NCBI RefSeq assembly: GCF_003171515.1
Contig: NC_089397.1
Span: 1,240,001-1,304,000 of the forward strand
Length of the DNA: 64,000 nucleotides
Direction: 5' to 3'
Source: Pyrenophora tritici-repentis
Lineage: Eukaryota; Ascomycota; Dothideomycetes; Pleosporales; Pleosporaceae
Each line of letters opens with the position of its first letter. Within the stretch, counting starts at the first letter, position 1. A program made the translations under genes and the position numbers. The notes under the pieces are model-generated. The model saw nothing but the letters and a program-made list of their open reading frames with translations. It ran no database searches and was not told the DNA's origin. Shown one piece after another: positions 9,510-19,655 of the stretch.

Positions 9510-12500
9510 ATGAAAGCTTCCAAGAACCTGCGGATAGGCGTAGATGTGGGCGGGTATGCACCATTGTTGCAAGCGTGTATTGAGATCGTAAGACTGACAT
9601 TGCTGACTAGTACAAACACTGATGGAGTTATCATTGATCCTATGAGATCAAATGAAGAGGATCGGGGAATCGTTGCTTGGTATGACTTCCCGAGGTCAAT
9701 GAACGCTATTATGGCCGCCGTGCTTCCATTCTCCTACCCAATTCGATACCCAACACAACTCGGACGACATTCACTTCTCTCAAATTCCCCCTGATTTGAA
9801 ATTGGTAGCTCACGGAATCCACCAGGCACAAAGCTCCTACAACGGCCGATCCTAGTCATGGCATCCACAACGCCATCACCACCATGTTTGAATCCGCCTC
9901 AGTTGACCCATCTTCGGTAGCCAGCGTAACCATTGGAACAACCCACTTTGTCAACGCGGTTGTGACAAGGGATCGTACACGTCTATCACGAGTCGCAGTA
10001 CTCCGCCTCTCAGGACTCTTTGGCATGTACGCACCACCATGTGTCGATTGGCCGGATTCCCTGCGCGAGATTATCCTCGGGCATTATGCGCTCATCAAAG
10101 GAGGCTTGGAAGTGGATGGTAGTTTGATCTCCGATATTAAAGAACAGGAGATTATTGAGCAGTGTAACATCATCAAAGAGAAGGGGATCAAGAGCATTGT
10201 CGTGAATGGTATCTTCAGTCCGATTGATACTGTCGAAAAGCAAGAAGAGCGTACGGCTGAAATCATCAAACGCGAACTAGGCGAGCATGTCGATATCGTT
10301 CTGAGTAAGACTGTAGCCAATATTGGATATCTGGAGCGCGAGAATGCTGCGGTATTGAACGCGTCGATCTTGTCCTTTGCCCGGAAAACCATCGCATCAT
10401 TCCAGACGCCAATCAAGACGTTGGGTCTCGATTGTCCTATATTTATCACGCAGAACGATGGGACTATATTGAGTGGCAAAGCAGCAAGTCGGCTGCCAAT
10501 CAAAACCTTCTCATCAGGGCCCACGAACAGTATGCGCGGTGCTGCCTTCCTAGTAGGCAAACAAGAGAATGGTGAAGCAATGATGGTCGTGGACGTCGGT
10601 GGCACCACTACCGATGTAGGGTTACTGCTTCCCAACGGCTTTCCAAGACAGCAAGCTGCATATTCTGAGTTATCTGGCGTGAGGATGAACTTTTCCTACC
10701 CAGATGTGAAGAGTATAGGGTTGGGGGGTGGAAGCTTAGTCAGAAGAGTTCGTGATCGTATGCAGGTTGGCCCGGAATCCGTAGGCTACAAGCTGCCCGA
10801 GAAGGCCCTAGTCTTCGGCGGTGACGTCCCAACAGCAACCGATTATACAGTTGCAGGATCGTCCGACGTTGTCATAGGCGAACCGGAAAAGGTACGCGGA
10901 AAACTTGTAGATGATGATGTACAAGCCTTCAAGGACGAGACAAAGAGGATGCTCGAAAGAATCATAGACACCATGAAGACATCGCCAGAAGATCTTCCAG
11001 TTCTGCTTGTTGGGGGAGGTGCAGTGATAGCCCCAGACGAACTACAAGGCGCAAGTCGAGTCATCAAACCCCAATGGTCTGGTGTAGCCAACGCTATCGG
11101 TGCCGCCATGGCAAGAGTCAGCGCCGTCATCGACACTGTCAAGTCGACCGAGAAGCATAGTCAAAAAGAACTATTGGAGATGATCTGCAAGGAAGCGATA
11201 CAGAAGACTATAGACGCAGGCGCGTCGGAGGAAACTGTCTCAATCGTGGAAGTAGACGACATTCCGCTAAATTACGTCGCCCATAAGACACGCTTTATCG
11301 TAAGGGCTGCCGGCGACTTTGACTTCACACGAGCAGGCGACTTTGCAAACTTGAATGTCATAAAAGAGGAGGACGGTGCAGTGTATCCACTTGGAGACGC
11401 AGGCAGTTCGATTGCTGCACCTTCGAGTGAAGATACGGCAGGTGGTATTGACGCAGTCTCCGAGATCGACATCGCTACGTATAAACCCAAAGTGATCAAC
11501 CGTAAATGGTGGATATCCGAGACCGACCTCGACTGGATAACAATTGGCTGCTACATTCTGGGAACGGGCGGTGGCGGATCTCCTTACTCAACTATGCTCC
11601 GGGTCCGTGGCATATTACGAGCTGGCGGTACAGTCCGTGTCGTCAGCCCTGACGACCTCGCAGACGATGCTCGTGTAGGAAGTGGTGGTGGTGTTGGCAG
11701 CCCCACAATCGGAGTTGAGAAGCTCTTTGCAGATGAGTATGTTTTGTTTCGATTGAAATAAATGCATTTACTAATCAGTGCCATAGCGTCATGATTGCTC
11801 AGAGGCAACTCTACAAACTCTATCAGGGTGGCTACGCAACACACATCATACCACTTGAGATTGGTGGTTCGAACGGATTGCAAGGTCTCGTTCTAGGCGC
11901 TAGCACAAACATGGACATTCCTTGTGTAGATGGGGATTGGATGGGCCGTGCATATCCAACGAAGTGGCAGACAACACCAGTCGTATTCAACGAACGCGAA
12001 ATCATCTTCGCGCCAGTATGTGTAGCTGACGGTAACGGCAATGTTATATACGTACCCACCGCAGCAAGCGACCTCAAAGTCGAACAGATGATCAGGGCAG
12101 CATTGACTGAGATGGGAAGTTCGATCGGAGCAGCCGACGCGCCTGTCACAGGCAAGGAGACCAAGCGCTGGGCGGTGGAACATACAATATCGCTATCATG
12201 GCGTATTGGTCGCGAAGTAGTGAGGGCTCGGAAAGAGAACAGAATCGACAGTGTCACAGAGTCCATTATCGACGCTGTTGGTGGCCCCGAAACAGGCCGC
12301 GTACTCTTCAAAGGCAAGATCGTTGGCGTGGAGCGCAAGTTGCACGCTGGTCATGCATACGGTGAAGTCATCATCGAAGGAACGGGTGCAGAGTATAAGG
12401 GTAGAATCAAGATACCTTTCAAGAACGAGAACATCGCGGCCATTCGTATGCGCGAAGGTGAGGATAACAAGACTGGGGAAGAGAAGAATGAGGATGTATT

Positions 12501-12753
12501 AGCTATTGTGCCTGATCTCATCGCCGTCATCGATGCGCAGAATGGCGAGGCCATTGGAACACCAGAGTACAGATATGGACTACTGGTTTCGGTCATCGGG
12601 ATCAATGCAAGCGAGCGCTGGACGAGCCCGCGAGGTGTTGAGATTGGAGGTCCAAACGCTTTTGGAATGAATCACTTGGAGTACCGGCCACTGGGTAAGT
12701 TTGTGAAGCCAGTCAGTGTTATTGACGAGTACGATGGTGTTTCAGTTTTATAA
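9510..12753 (+). CDS. Hydantoinase/5-oxoprolinase family protein with C-terminal DUF917 domain
   Basis: Four exons: 9510-9553, 9611-9679, 9826-11736 and 11787-12753, with introns of 57, 146 and 50 bp. The spliced CDS is 2,991 bases, 996 residues. Exon 1 gives IGVDVGG and splices exactly to TNTDGVIID, rebuilding the N-terminal nucleotide-binding signature. Further family marks are TIGTTHFVNAVV, FSSGPTNSMRGAAF, VVDVGGTTTDVGLL and LGGGS. From about residue 598 a DUF917 domain follows (CYILGTGGGGSPY, SGGGVGSPTIGVEKL, GGSNGLQ). Members use ATP to open cyclic amides such as hydantoins or 5-oxoproline; the fungal DUF917 type has no settled substrate. It is cytosolic, with no signal peptide. The start is fixed by the GVDVGG splice. 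It is divergent from the NCS1 permease, which suggests coupled uptake and hydrolysis. The reading is intact, so enzyme loss has not followed transporter loss. Confidence 0.9.
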
Positions 12754-14670
12754 AAGAGAGCGGCGACTAGAAAAGGCAACTTAGCAATGTCTGAATGGTG
12801 AGCATTTTGTGCTAATTGTCGTCTCATATGACACGCCTTTCTTGGCCTTGTGTATCCTATTTTCAGGCTACTGGCTTTTGAAGAATCCATTTCTCATTTC
12901 TCATCGATATCGTCCTGCTTTTTGGTCACATGGAAGACACTCACTCCATATATTACTCTTCCATACATTTGGAAGACGTACCAAAAGCAGGCAGGTATTG
13001 GTAGAATATGACAACACCCAGAGTGGTGTAGTATTCAGACCCTTCTGTCATTCATAGTCTTGAAGTCTGGACCCTAGCAGATATTCATGTGACAGTCAAT
13101 TCATCGATGTCTGACTGAACGTAAAAGAGCTTGCCATGAACTGGCTGCGTATATTACACTTCGTCTTTGCTTTCCAGTACTCTTCCTCATCAGAATCTCA
13201 CAATTTTCCCAACCCCTCGAAACCCTAAAAGGCGGCCAAATTGATCGAATATCCTGTCCACCCTGAAAGGTACCAACCACACGCGTTCATGGTTTGTGGA
13301 GCAGTCTTTCCCAATCTACTACCTACTTATATTACCAAATCCCCCTTTTCTACCTCTCTGTCTCAAACCCCTTGTCCATGACTTTAAATCAAACACCTAT
13401 AATGGTATGCTTCTACTTCTGTGAGTGTACTCTTCTTACTAAAGAGCATTGGCGACTAAACAATATTTTACCGTATGCCTCGTTCCTCTCTACACGCTAC
13501 CTTCCTCTTTTCAAATCCTTAAAACGGGACTTTCATGTCCTAAAACATTTGCACTCCACGTCCATGAGGCCGTTGCCTCTTGAGGTCCCGCACAGAAACT
13601 GGCCAAACCGGAGCGGTACTCAGCTTATATTTCAGAAAAGTATCAAACACGGCTTCTTGTGTGCTTACGATACTTTGAAAACATGAATTCATCTACTCTC
13701 CGAAACCAGAGAGTCTCTGCAGCATGAACCAGTGTGGTGGAGAGATCTAAAATGCAAGAACGGCTTTGACTTGCTGTCTACGCATCGCTAGATTTTTAAA
13801 CTTGCCTTGATATTCGGAAAACCGCTGGTTATCTGGTTTTCTCGGTATCTTCGCAAGCTGCGTATGAAAGGTTTCAACATACCTAGGCATGAGCACTTGG
13901 GCCCGTGGGATTTTATCATTTGATTACAACCCAGGTGAAGAAAGCGGATGTTATGCATGGAGAACTATCTCTCTCGCCTATAAAATAGTGAGCTCCCAAA
14001 ACTTTCACATCCTTTCTCCCATGTACATACTTTCTCAAAGCCCCATTGTTCAAATTAGCACGGATCGACGACAATGCGAGCGCTCGCGACTGTCAAAACC
14101 ATCAATCTGCCTGACACATGGCGGCCAGTAGGCACACCCGCCTAAGCTCCTTGTTTTACAAACTTTCCAGCCTCTGCGTTCTCCACAACACTTCCTCCTA
14201 CACTTCCCTGAATTTCTATTTTCCAAAAAATGACATCAGTGCGGCTAATGAGAACCAGCGCTCTTTTCTAAAAATCAATCGTTAAGGCCAACGATGTCTG
14301 TCAGGCCCAGAGCAGCGTCTTCAACCTAAAATGTATTCCAAAATCTACTGTCGGCATACACACGGTGTGTCGCCTAATAAGGCCCAATGTACCGCCTCGA
14401 TCCTACTTCGGCCCAACTCGGACCCAACGCTATGTATACCTTCGTAGCCCCCACATTCGTAGAATCATCATACACCAGAATACCAATACACAAGATTACC
14501 TTAGCTACTGTTATTCACCGTACGATCGTACAAGGCCTTCCAACATCTACCATAATATTAAAATAAGTACAAAATCTATTTCGGCCAGCTTTCGGTGTTT
14601 TCTCAATCGACAAGGTGTCATTGATTTAGATTCTAATATTATTGGAAGGGTTCTTGTTTGAAAAACGTAT

Positions 14671-14882
14671 TGTGGTGTAGTAGCTTGTCACGTGTTCGGC
14701 GTTAGGTAATCGGCGCTAGGGTTGAGTATTTCAGGGCAACTCCGCGGGGAGAAGCTCGACAATTATCGTACACCATTCTTAATACTACCTTTTATTGTTC
14801 GGATACCTTCTTGTTCTCTACTCTCTACCGATTGCGGGTCGGCAGCCTCTCTTCTGACTATTGAGGCTACCCCTCTACCACA
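14671..14882. mobile_element. Putative solo LTR, 212 bp
   Basis: The segment begins TGTGGTGTAG and ends CTCTACCACA, so the ends are a TG...CA pair with imperfect inverted repeats, and it is flanked by GTAT on both sides (14667-14670 and 14883-14886). This is the structure of a solo LTR with a 4 bp target duplication. No internal retroelement domain lies nearby. The short duplication could arise by chance. Confidence 0.45.
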
Positions 14883-15288
14883 GTATGCATGGAAAACATA
14901 CTCCATATCTCTTCTTGAAAATGAGCGACATGAAACACCACCAACGCCCACAGAAAGGTGATTTGGTATCTATGATTTCACTGAGTTTTCACGCTTAACA
15001 TTAGTACAGAATTGTGATCTTCAAAACTTTAGCAGCGCAGTAGCGCGAAAGACATAGTTGGCGGTACCTGTCACGAGAGGCAACGAGCAGTAATCTCAGA
15101 ACTTATAAAGAAGTTTGATTTGTGTGCTACGTACAGTACTCAAGTGTAAATACAAGACGTTGCGTGAAGAAAAGAAGTGGAGAGTTCCACCCAAGAAAGA
15201 TACATGGCGGAAGAAAGCTCGTGTGATGTCATACGGTTGTCGAGGCAGTGGCATACTGTCGAGGATAGTACATTGCACTGTTGCGATA

Positions 15289-15365
15289 GGAGCGTGCGGA
15301 TTGGAGCTAGGAGCGTACGGGTTAAGAGCAGGAGCGCATGGGTCAGAGGCAGGAGTGTCAAGGGG
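15289..15365. repeat. 21 bp minisatellite, 3.5 copies
   Basis: Units start at 15289, 15310, 15331 and (partial) 15352, each beginning GGAGCG or GGAGTG and sharing a central CGGGT-like block. The period is exactly 21 bases, seven codons, so all frames stay open through it; I do not take this as a gene. Confidence 0.7.
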
Positions 15366-16520
15366 ACCACGGTGGTTACCGTGACAGTACCCGCCTCTTT
15401 GGTATCTTGACGAACTCGTATTTTGGAGGTGGAAAAAATGGGGAAGAAGGTAGGTAGGATGCAGAAGTTTAGGGCCTTTTATACCCCACATCCCCATTTC
15501 TCGACTTCCCGTATATTCCTATATAACCACATCTAGGTTTCCACCCGTTTTTTAAAACTAATAAGTATACTTAAAACATCTTCCCTTTCCCCAATTTTGT
15601 CCTCGCCAAATCAGTATTTACACCGTACCACACCTCCTCCTATCTGCTCAATCATAACCTATTTCTAATAAATTCCGCCTCCAGCTCAACATGCTATTTT
15701 AATATCCTTCTCCACGGTACGGGCGCAGGCGAAGCGGCACACGCCATGAACTCTTTGTCTCGCGGTTTTAGATATATCGGATAGGGAGGAAGAGCGCAGA
15801 AAAACATGCCCTGGGATAGTTGTGTCTTTTATAAATAATCACGGGAGAATTTAGTATAAAGAGAAGAAAAGAGGAAGAGGGCAGTGGGGCTTATATACTT
15901 CCAGCGTCCGACCACCAGCTCCGCGCTCTATTAGGGATGCCCTAGGGCTTTTAGGTTAGTAAAAACATGCGTGCTAGATCTTAGTGTTTAATCTTTGTCT
16001 ACACGAGTAGGGTCGATAGTACGCGTACAGCTATATAAACTCACCACGCACTCCTCTCTTCTCTATCTACGTACCCTATTCTCCCACTACCAAGACGTCA
16101 TTAAACTTAACAAATATGTCTCCCTCTTTCCCTTTTTCTAAGAAATAATGAGTTGAAAATAGCTATATATCTGTGCGCGCATGCTTCTACAATCTACTAC
16201 AACACTTCTCCCACACACTCCAAAATCTCCTTCACACTTGAGCAATAATACTAAAAACACATTCTTCCCAATCTATGAGATCCAACGGCAACAGCAATGG
16301 CGACGGCGGATAGAATAGACATGTTCGTGATGTTCATACTTGAAAACTTTCTCTCCTGCACAAATGGAAATCACGTAAGGAGTATCAAGAGAGTGTTGGG
16401 GTACATGAATCAAGACGTTTGAGGGTTCGAAGGTTCTTGGCTTTCTAGCAAAAAGTTAGAACAAGTTTTTATAGCAGGGCAGGGCTAATATAGATTATCT
16501 TCCTTGTCTTTTCATGTTAG

Positions 16521-16542
16521 AGGGAGGGAGGGAGGGAGGGGG
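16521..16542 (+). repeat. G-rich tract with G-quadruplex potential
   Basis: Five consecutive runs of at least three G separated by single A (AGGGAGGGAGGGAGGGAGGG and beyond). This fits the classical intramolecular quadruplex pattern. It lies in gene-free DNA 0.3 kb left of the Fot1-like transposon. Confidence 0.6.
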
Positions 16543-16816
16543 AATCATGCAAGGATACCCTCTTTTTTTATAGTTTTAGTATTTTGGAAATATTTTTGTT
16601 AACAGCGGGTGTAAATAGAAAGTGTAGTAGAAGACACGGGACAGGCCAGCACACACATACGCAGTTTTTTCACTAATTTTCCAAGGCAGCAAACAAAACA
16701 TTCATAGGTGGTTTCCCATTTTAAGATTTCAGTATCTTCTTGGTTGCCAGGAAACAGAGAGAACATGGCTGAAAGAACTTCCCATTTCGAATTTCAGATA
16801 TTCTTAACTATGCTTA

Positions 16817-18670
16817 ACATGATCCATGGGCGAGCGGCGCACACGGGCGAGCGGCGCACCCCACCAACTTTACTCACCTTACTGATCTTAATCTACAATG
16901 GCTCAACGCAGCGCTACTCAATTACTATCAAATGAAGCAGATATTCAGCTTGCTATCTCATCTATTAATGCGCACCAGATCCAAGGTACCCGTACTGCTG
17001 CAGTAGTCTACAACGTAGCCGAAACAACGCTCCGCCGCCGACGCGCTGGTATACCTGCCCGACGCGATTGCCCGCCCAACTCAAGGAAGCTTACCCAGAG
17101 AGAAGAGGAGGTGATTATTAGCTATATACTTCAGCTAGATCTGCGTGGATTTGCGCCTACCTACACAGCTGTACGTGATATGGCTGATAAGCTGCTGGCT
17201 GCGCGTGGTGGAGAGCAGGTTGGAGTCAACTGGCCATCTACCTTTGTTAAGCGTACAGACAGTCTTCGGACGTGTTTCAACCAAGCGTACGATAGGCAGA
17301 GAGCTCTTTGTGAGGATGCAACATTAATAAAGAGGTGGTTTAAGCTTGTAGAAGAGACAAAGGCTGAGCTAGGTATCTGCGATGAGGACGTCTACAACTT
17401 TGATGAAGCTGGCTTTATGATGGGCAAGATTACAACGCAGCTAGTTATAACAGGAGCAGAGAGGAGAGGCAGGCCGAAGAGTATTCAGCCAGGCAATCGC
17501 GAGTGGGTAACGCTGATCGCTGCTATCAGCGCTGCTGGCTGGTCAGTCCCACCGTTCCTCATCTTCGCTGGCCAGTACCACCTATCAGCCTGGTATAAGG
17601 AAGCTGAGATCCCACGCGACTGGGCGATCGCAGTCAGCGATAATGGCTGGACGAATAATGAGCTTGGAGTTGAGTGGCTAAAGCACTTCAACGCTCACAC
17701 GCAGGCTCGTAGTGTAGGCGCGCGTCGCCTGCTTATTATTGATGGCCATAAGAGCCACCAATCTCTAGAGTTCCAGGAGCTCTGCAAGGAGAACAATATC
17801 CATACGCTCTGTATGCCTCCTCACTCATCTCACCTACTCCAGCCACTTGATGTTGGCTGCTTCTCGCCATTGAAGCGCGCGTACAGCCGTGAGGTGGAGA
17901 GCCTTATGCGCAACCACATCAACCACATCACCAAGCTAGAGTTTCTGCCAGCGTTCAAGGCAGCATTTGATCAAGCGTTCACGCCAGCCAATATCTGCTC
18001 AGCCTTCCGCGGCGCAGGCCTTGTTCCTCTACAACCAGAGGCTGTTCTATCAAAGGTAGATGTACAACTGCGTACACCTACTCCTCCAGCAGCTCTGCCA
18101 GAGGCTCCCTGGGTAGCTCAAACGCCGAGCAACGCGCGTGAGCTTGAGGCTCAGTCAAGCCTAATACGTGAGCGCGTGCGCCAGCACAAGAGCTCATCAC
18201 CAGCTTCAATTATTATGGCGATTGACCAGCTAAAGAAGGGCGCCGAGGTGATGATGCTCTCTGCTGAGCTGATGCGCGATCGGATCTCTAGTCTTGAGAA
18301 GGCCAATAGCGCAGCCTCAGAGCGTAGGCGGCGCTCTAAAAGGCGTATACAGAAGCATGGAGTACTCACAAAGGGAGCTGGAGAGGATATACTGGCTCAA
18401 AATGAGGCTGACCAGCAGATTGCTCATGAAGAGCGTCAAGGAGGAGCGCGATCAGGCCTCAGCCAGCGGGCTCAAAGGCGCTGCACTAGGTGCAAGGAGA
18501 CTGGGCACAACTCGCGCACATGCAAGACTGATACTATTAATATAGAGTAATCTACTGTATCAATATCTAGCAATAATATTATCGCGTTGTTGAGATGCAT
18601 CGCTTTAAAGTTGCAAAAGTTGGTGGGGTGCGCCGCTCGCCCGTGTGCGCCGCTCGCCCATGGATCATGT
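16817..18670 (+). mobile_element. Intact pogo/Fot1-like (Molly-like) DNA transposon
   Basis: A 1,854 bp element with perfect 55 bp terminal inverted repeats (16817-16871 and 18616-18670) flanked by TA on both sides (16815-16816 and 18671-18672), the target duplication of Tc1/mariner-pogo elements. Each inverted repeat contains an internal tandem duplication of GGGCGAGCGGCGCAC. It carries one uninterrupted transposase gene, so it may be active. Length and structure match the Molly/Pixie class described from Parastagonospora, as I remember it. It sits inside degenerate satellite DNA, since the sequences just left and right of it are related to each other. Confidence 0.95.
16898..18550 (+). CDS. 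Pogo/Fot1-like DDE transposase
   Basis: Single-exon gene of 550 residues starting at the only sensible ATG, 27 bases after the left inverted repeat. Order of domains: a psq-type helix-turn-helix (about residues 10-60, [16 protein letters not shown]), a CENP-B/Tc5-type DNA-binding region (65-135, [15 protein letters not shown]), then the DDE_1 catalytic core (160-375) with acidic residues in [17 protein letters not shown] and [14 protein letters not shown] (DDD type, as in pogo elements). A coiled, basic stretch follows and the protein ends with a CCHC knuckle ([14 protein letters not shown], about 525-540). It binds its own terminal repeats and catalyses cut-and-paste into TA. No stop, frameshift or sign of heavy C-to-T mutation is visible. 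Confidence 0.93.
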   Translation: MAQRSATQLLSNEADIQLAISSINAHQIQGTRTAAVVYNVAETTLRRRRAGIPARRDCPPNSRKLTQREEEVIISYILQLDLRGFAPTYTAVRDMADKLLAARGGEQVGVNWPSTFVKRTDSLRTCFNQAYDRQRALCEDATLIKRWFKLVEETKAELGICDEDVYNFDEAGFMMGKITTQLVITGAERRGRPKSIQPGNREWVTLIAAISAAGWSVPPFLIFAGQYHLSAWYKEAEIPRDWAIAVSDNGWTNNELGVEWLKHFNAHTQARSVGARRLLIIDGHKSHQSLEFQELCKENNIHTLCMPPHSSHLLQPLDVGCFSPLKRAYSREVESLMRNHINHITKLEFLPAFKAAFDQAFTPANICSAFRGAGLVPLQPEAVLSKVDVQLRTPTPPAALPEAPWVAQTPSNARELEAQSSLIRERVRQHKSSSPASIIMAIDQLKKGAEVMMLSAELMRDRISSLEKANSAASERRRRSKRRIQKHGVLTKGAGEDILAQNEADQQIAHEERQGGARSGLSQRAQRRCTRCKETGHNSRTCKTDTINIE

Positions 18671-18672
18671 TA

Positions 18673-19655
18673 TCAACAAGGGGGAAAGACAAAAGAGAGA
18701 TGGTAAATAAAGTGGGACACGCCAGGACACACATTTAAGTCATTTTCTTTACCCTTAAAGGCATGAAGCAAAACATGTGGGAGAGAATCTCCAAGTTTAG
18801 AACATTAGTTTCTTTTCAGTTACCAGGAAGCAAACAGAACATTGAGCTACTATTTACCATTTTAGAACTTCAGTATTTTGAAAACATGCTTGTTGAAAAG
18901 GGAAGAAGAGAAAGAGAGGTAGCAGGTAAAGTCTATGCTTTTATACCCACGACCCCTCCCGCTCGCGTGTGTCACGTGACATCCAGTACCACCTCACCTC
19001 ACCTCAACGTTACGTCATCATCAGGGGCACACCGAAACGTTTGAAAATCAGAAAATCCTCGATATTAAACATTCGCACACCTTTTGGGCAATCTCTCACT
19101 CTCACTCTCTCGCACTTCTGTCTCTCGATCAATGTAACATGCTACCGTCATTTTGAAAAAAACGAGAAAAGCCATGATGCATATGCTCATCTATAAGCGG
19201 CGCCCTTCTTCCCACTGTCTTTGAAAAAATCTGCCGAAAAAACACAACAAAATATATGTACCTAGAGCAACTCATGTACACACACACACACACACACACA
19301 CACTTCTTCTTCCTTCCTTCCTCCACCTCATATAGCCCACACAAGTAAAACGGTAATCGGGCTTCTCGAAAAGAAACAAAACCGTGGAAATTCGAAAGAA
19401 AAGCAAAGAACAAAGACCGTTGTCAGACGTGAAAAGCGTAGATAATAAACGTGCTGACGGGTATTAAGTGTAAACGGAAAAGACGCAATTACGACTAGAA
19501 AACTTCGGTTCTGGTTCGGAAAACGTGGGGGGTATCGAGCTCTTTGGTAACGCTTTGGAAAAACAGACGGGTATGTGATGTTGGAAGAAATCTAGTATTG
19601 AATTAGTTTGATGCTGGGCTGGTTTGGAGAGAGGATCAACTTACCTTTGCACAAT
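18673..19655. other. Gene-free spacer with satellite remnant and AC microsatellite
   Basis: Positions 18680-18900 resemble 16600-16800 on the other side of the transposon: both have GGGACA(G/C)GCCAG followed by CACACAT, then AAAACAT, then TT(G/A)CCAGGAA. This suggests two neighbouring units of a degenerate tandem repeat split by the insertion. An AC repeat lies at 19278-19303. No gene seen. Confidence 0.5.
19278..19303. repeat. AC dinucleotide microsatellite
   Basis: Thirteen AC units in an uninterrupted run, 3' of the MSB1-like gene. Confidence 0.9.

Larger units (their letters stand above)
12754..16816. other. Gene-free AT-rich region with degenerate satellite-like units
   Basis: About 4 kb without a convincing coding frame. 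It contains pyrimidine-rich stretches, scattered TATA-like boxes and at least two units matching the TATA-satellite of 28-34 kb: an inverted one with TATATAAAC at 16032-16040 followed by a CT-rich tract, and a forward one with a GA-rich tract ending in TTATATAC near 15891. It also holds a solo LTR, a 21 bp minisatellite and a G-run, listed separately. Confidence 0.55.

Noticed and set aside
12754..14660. Several 80-130 residue plus-strand frames downstream of the hydantoinase gene
   Set aside because: AT-rich, low-complexity, no domain, no conserved start context or splice signals linking them.
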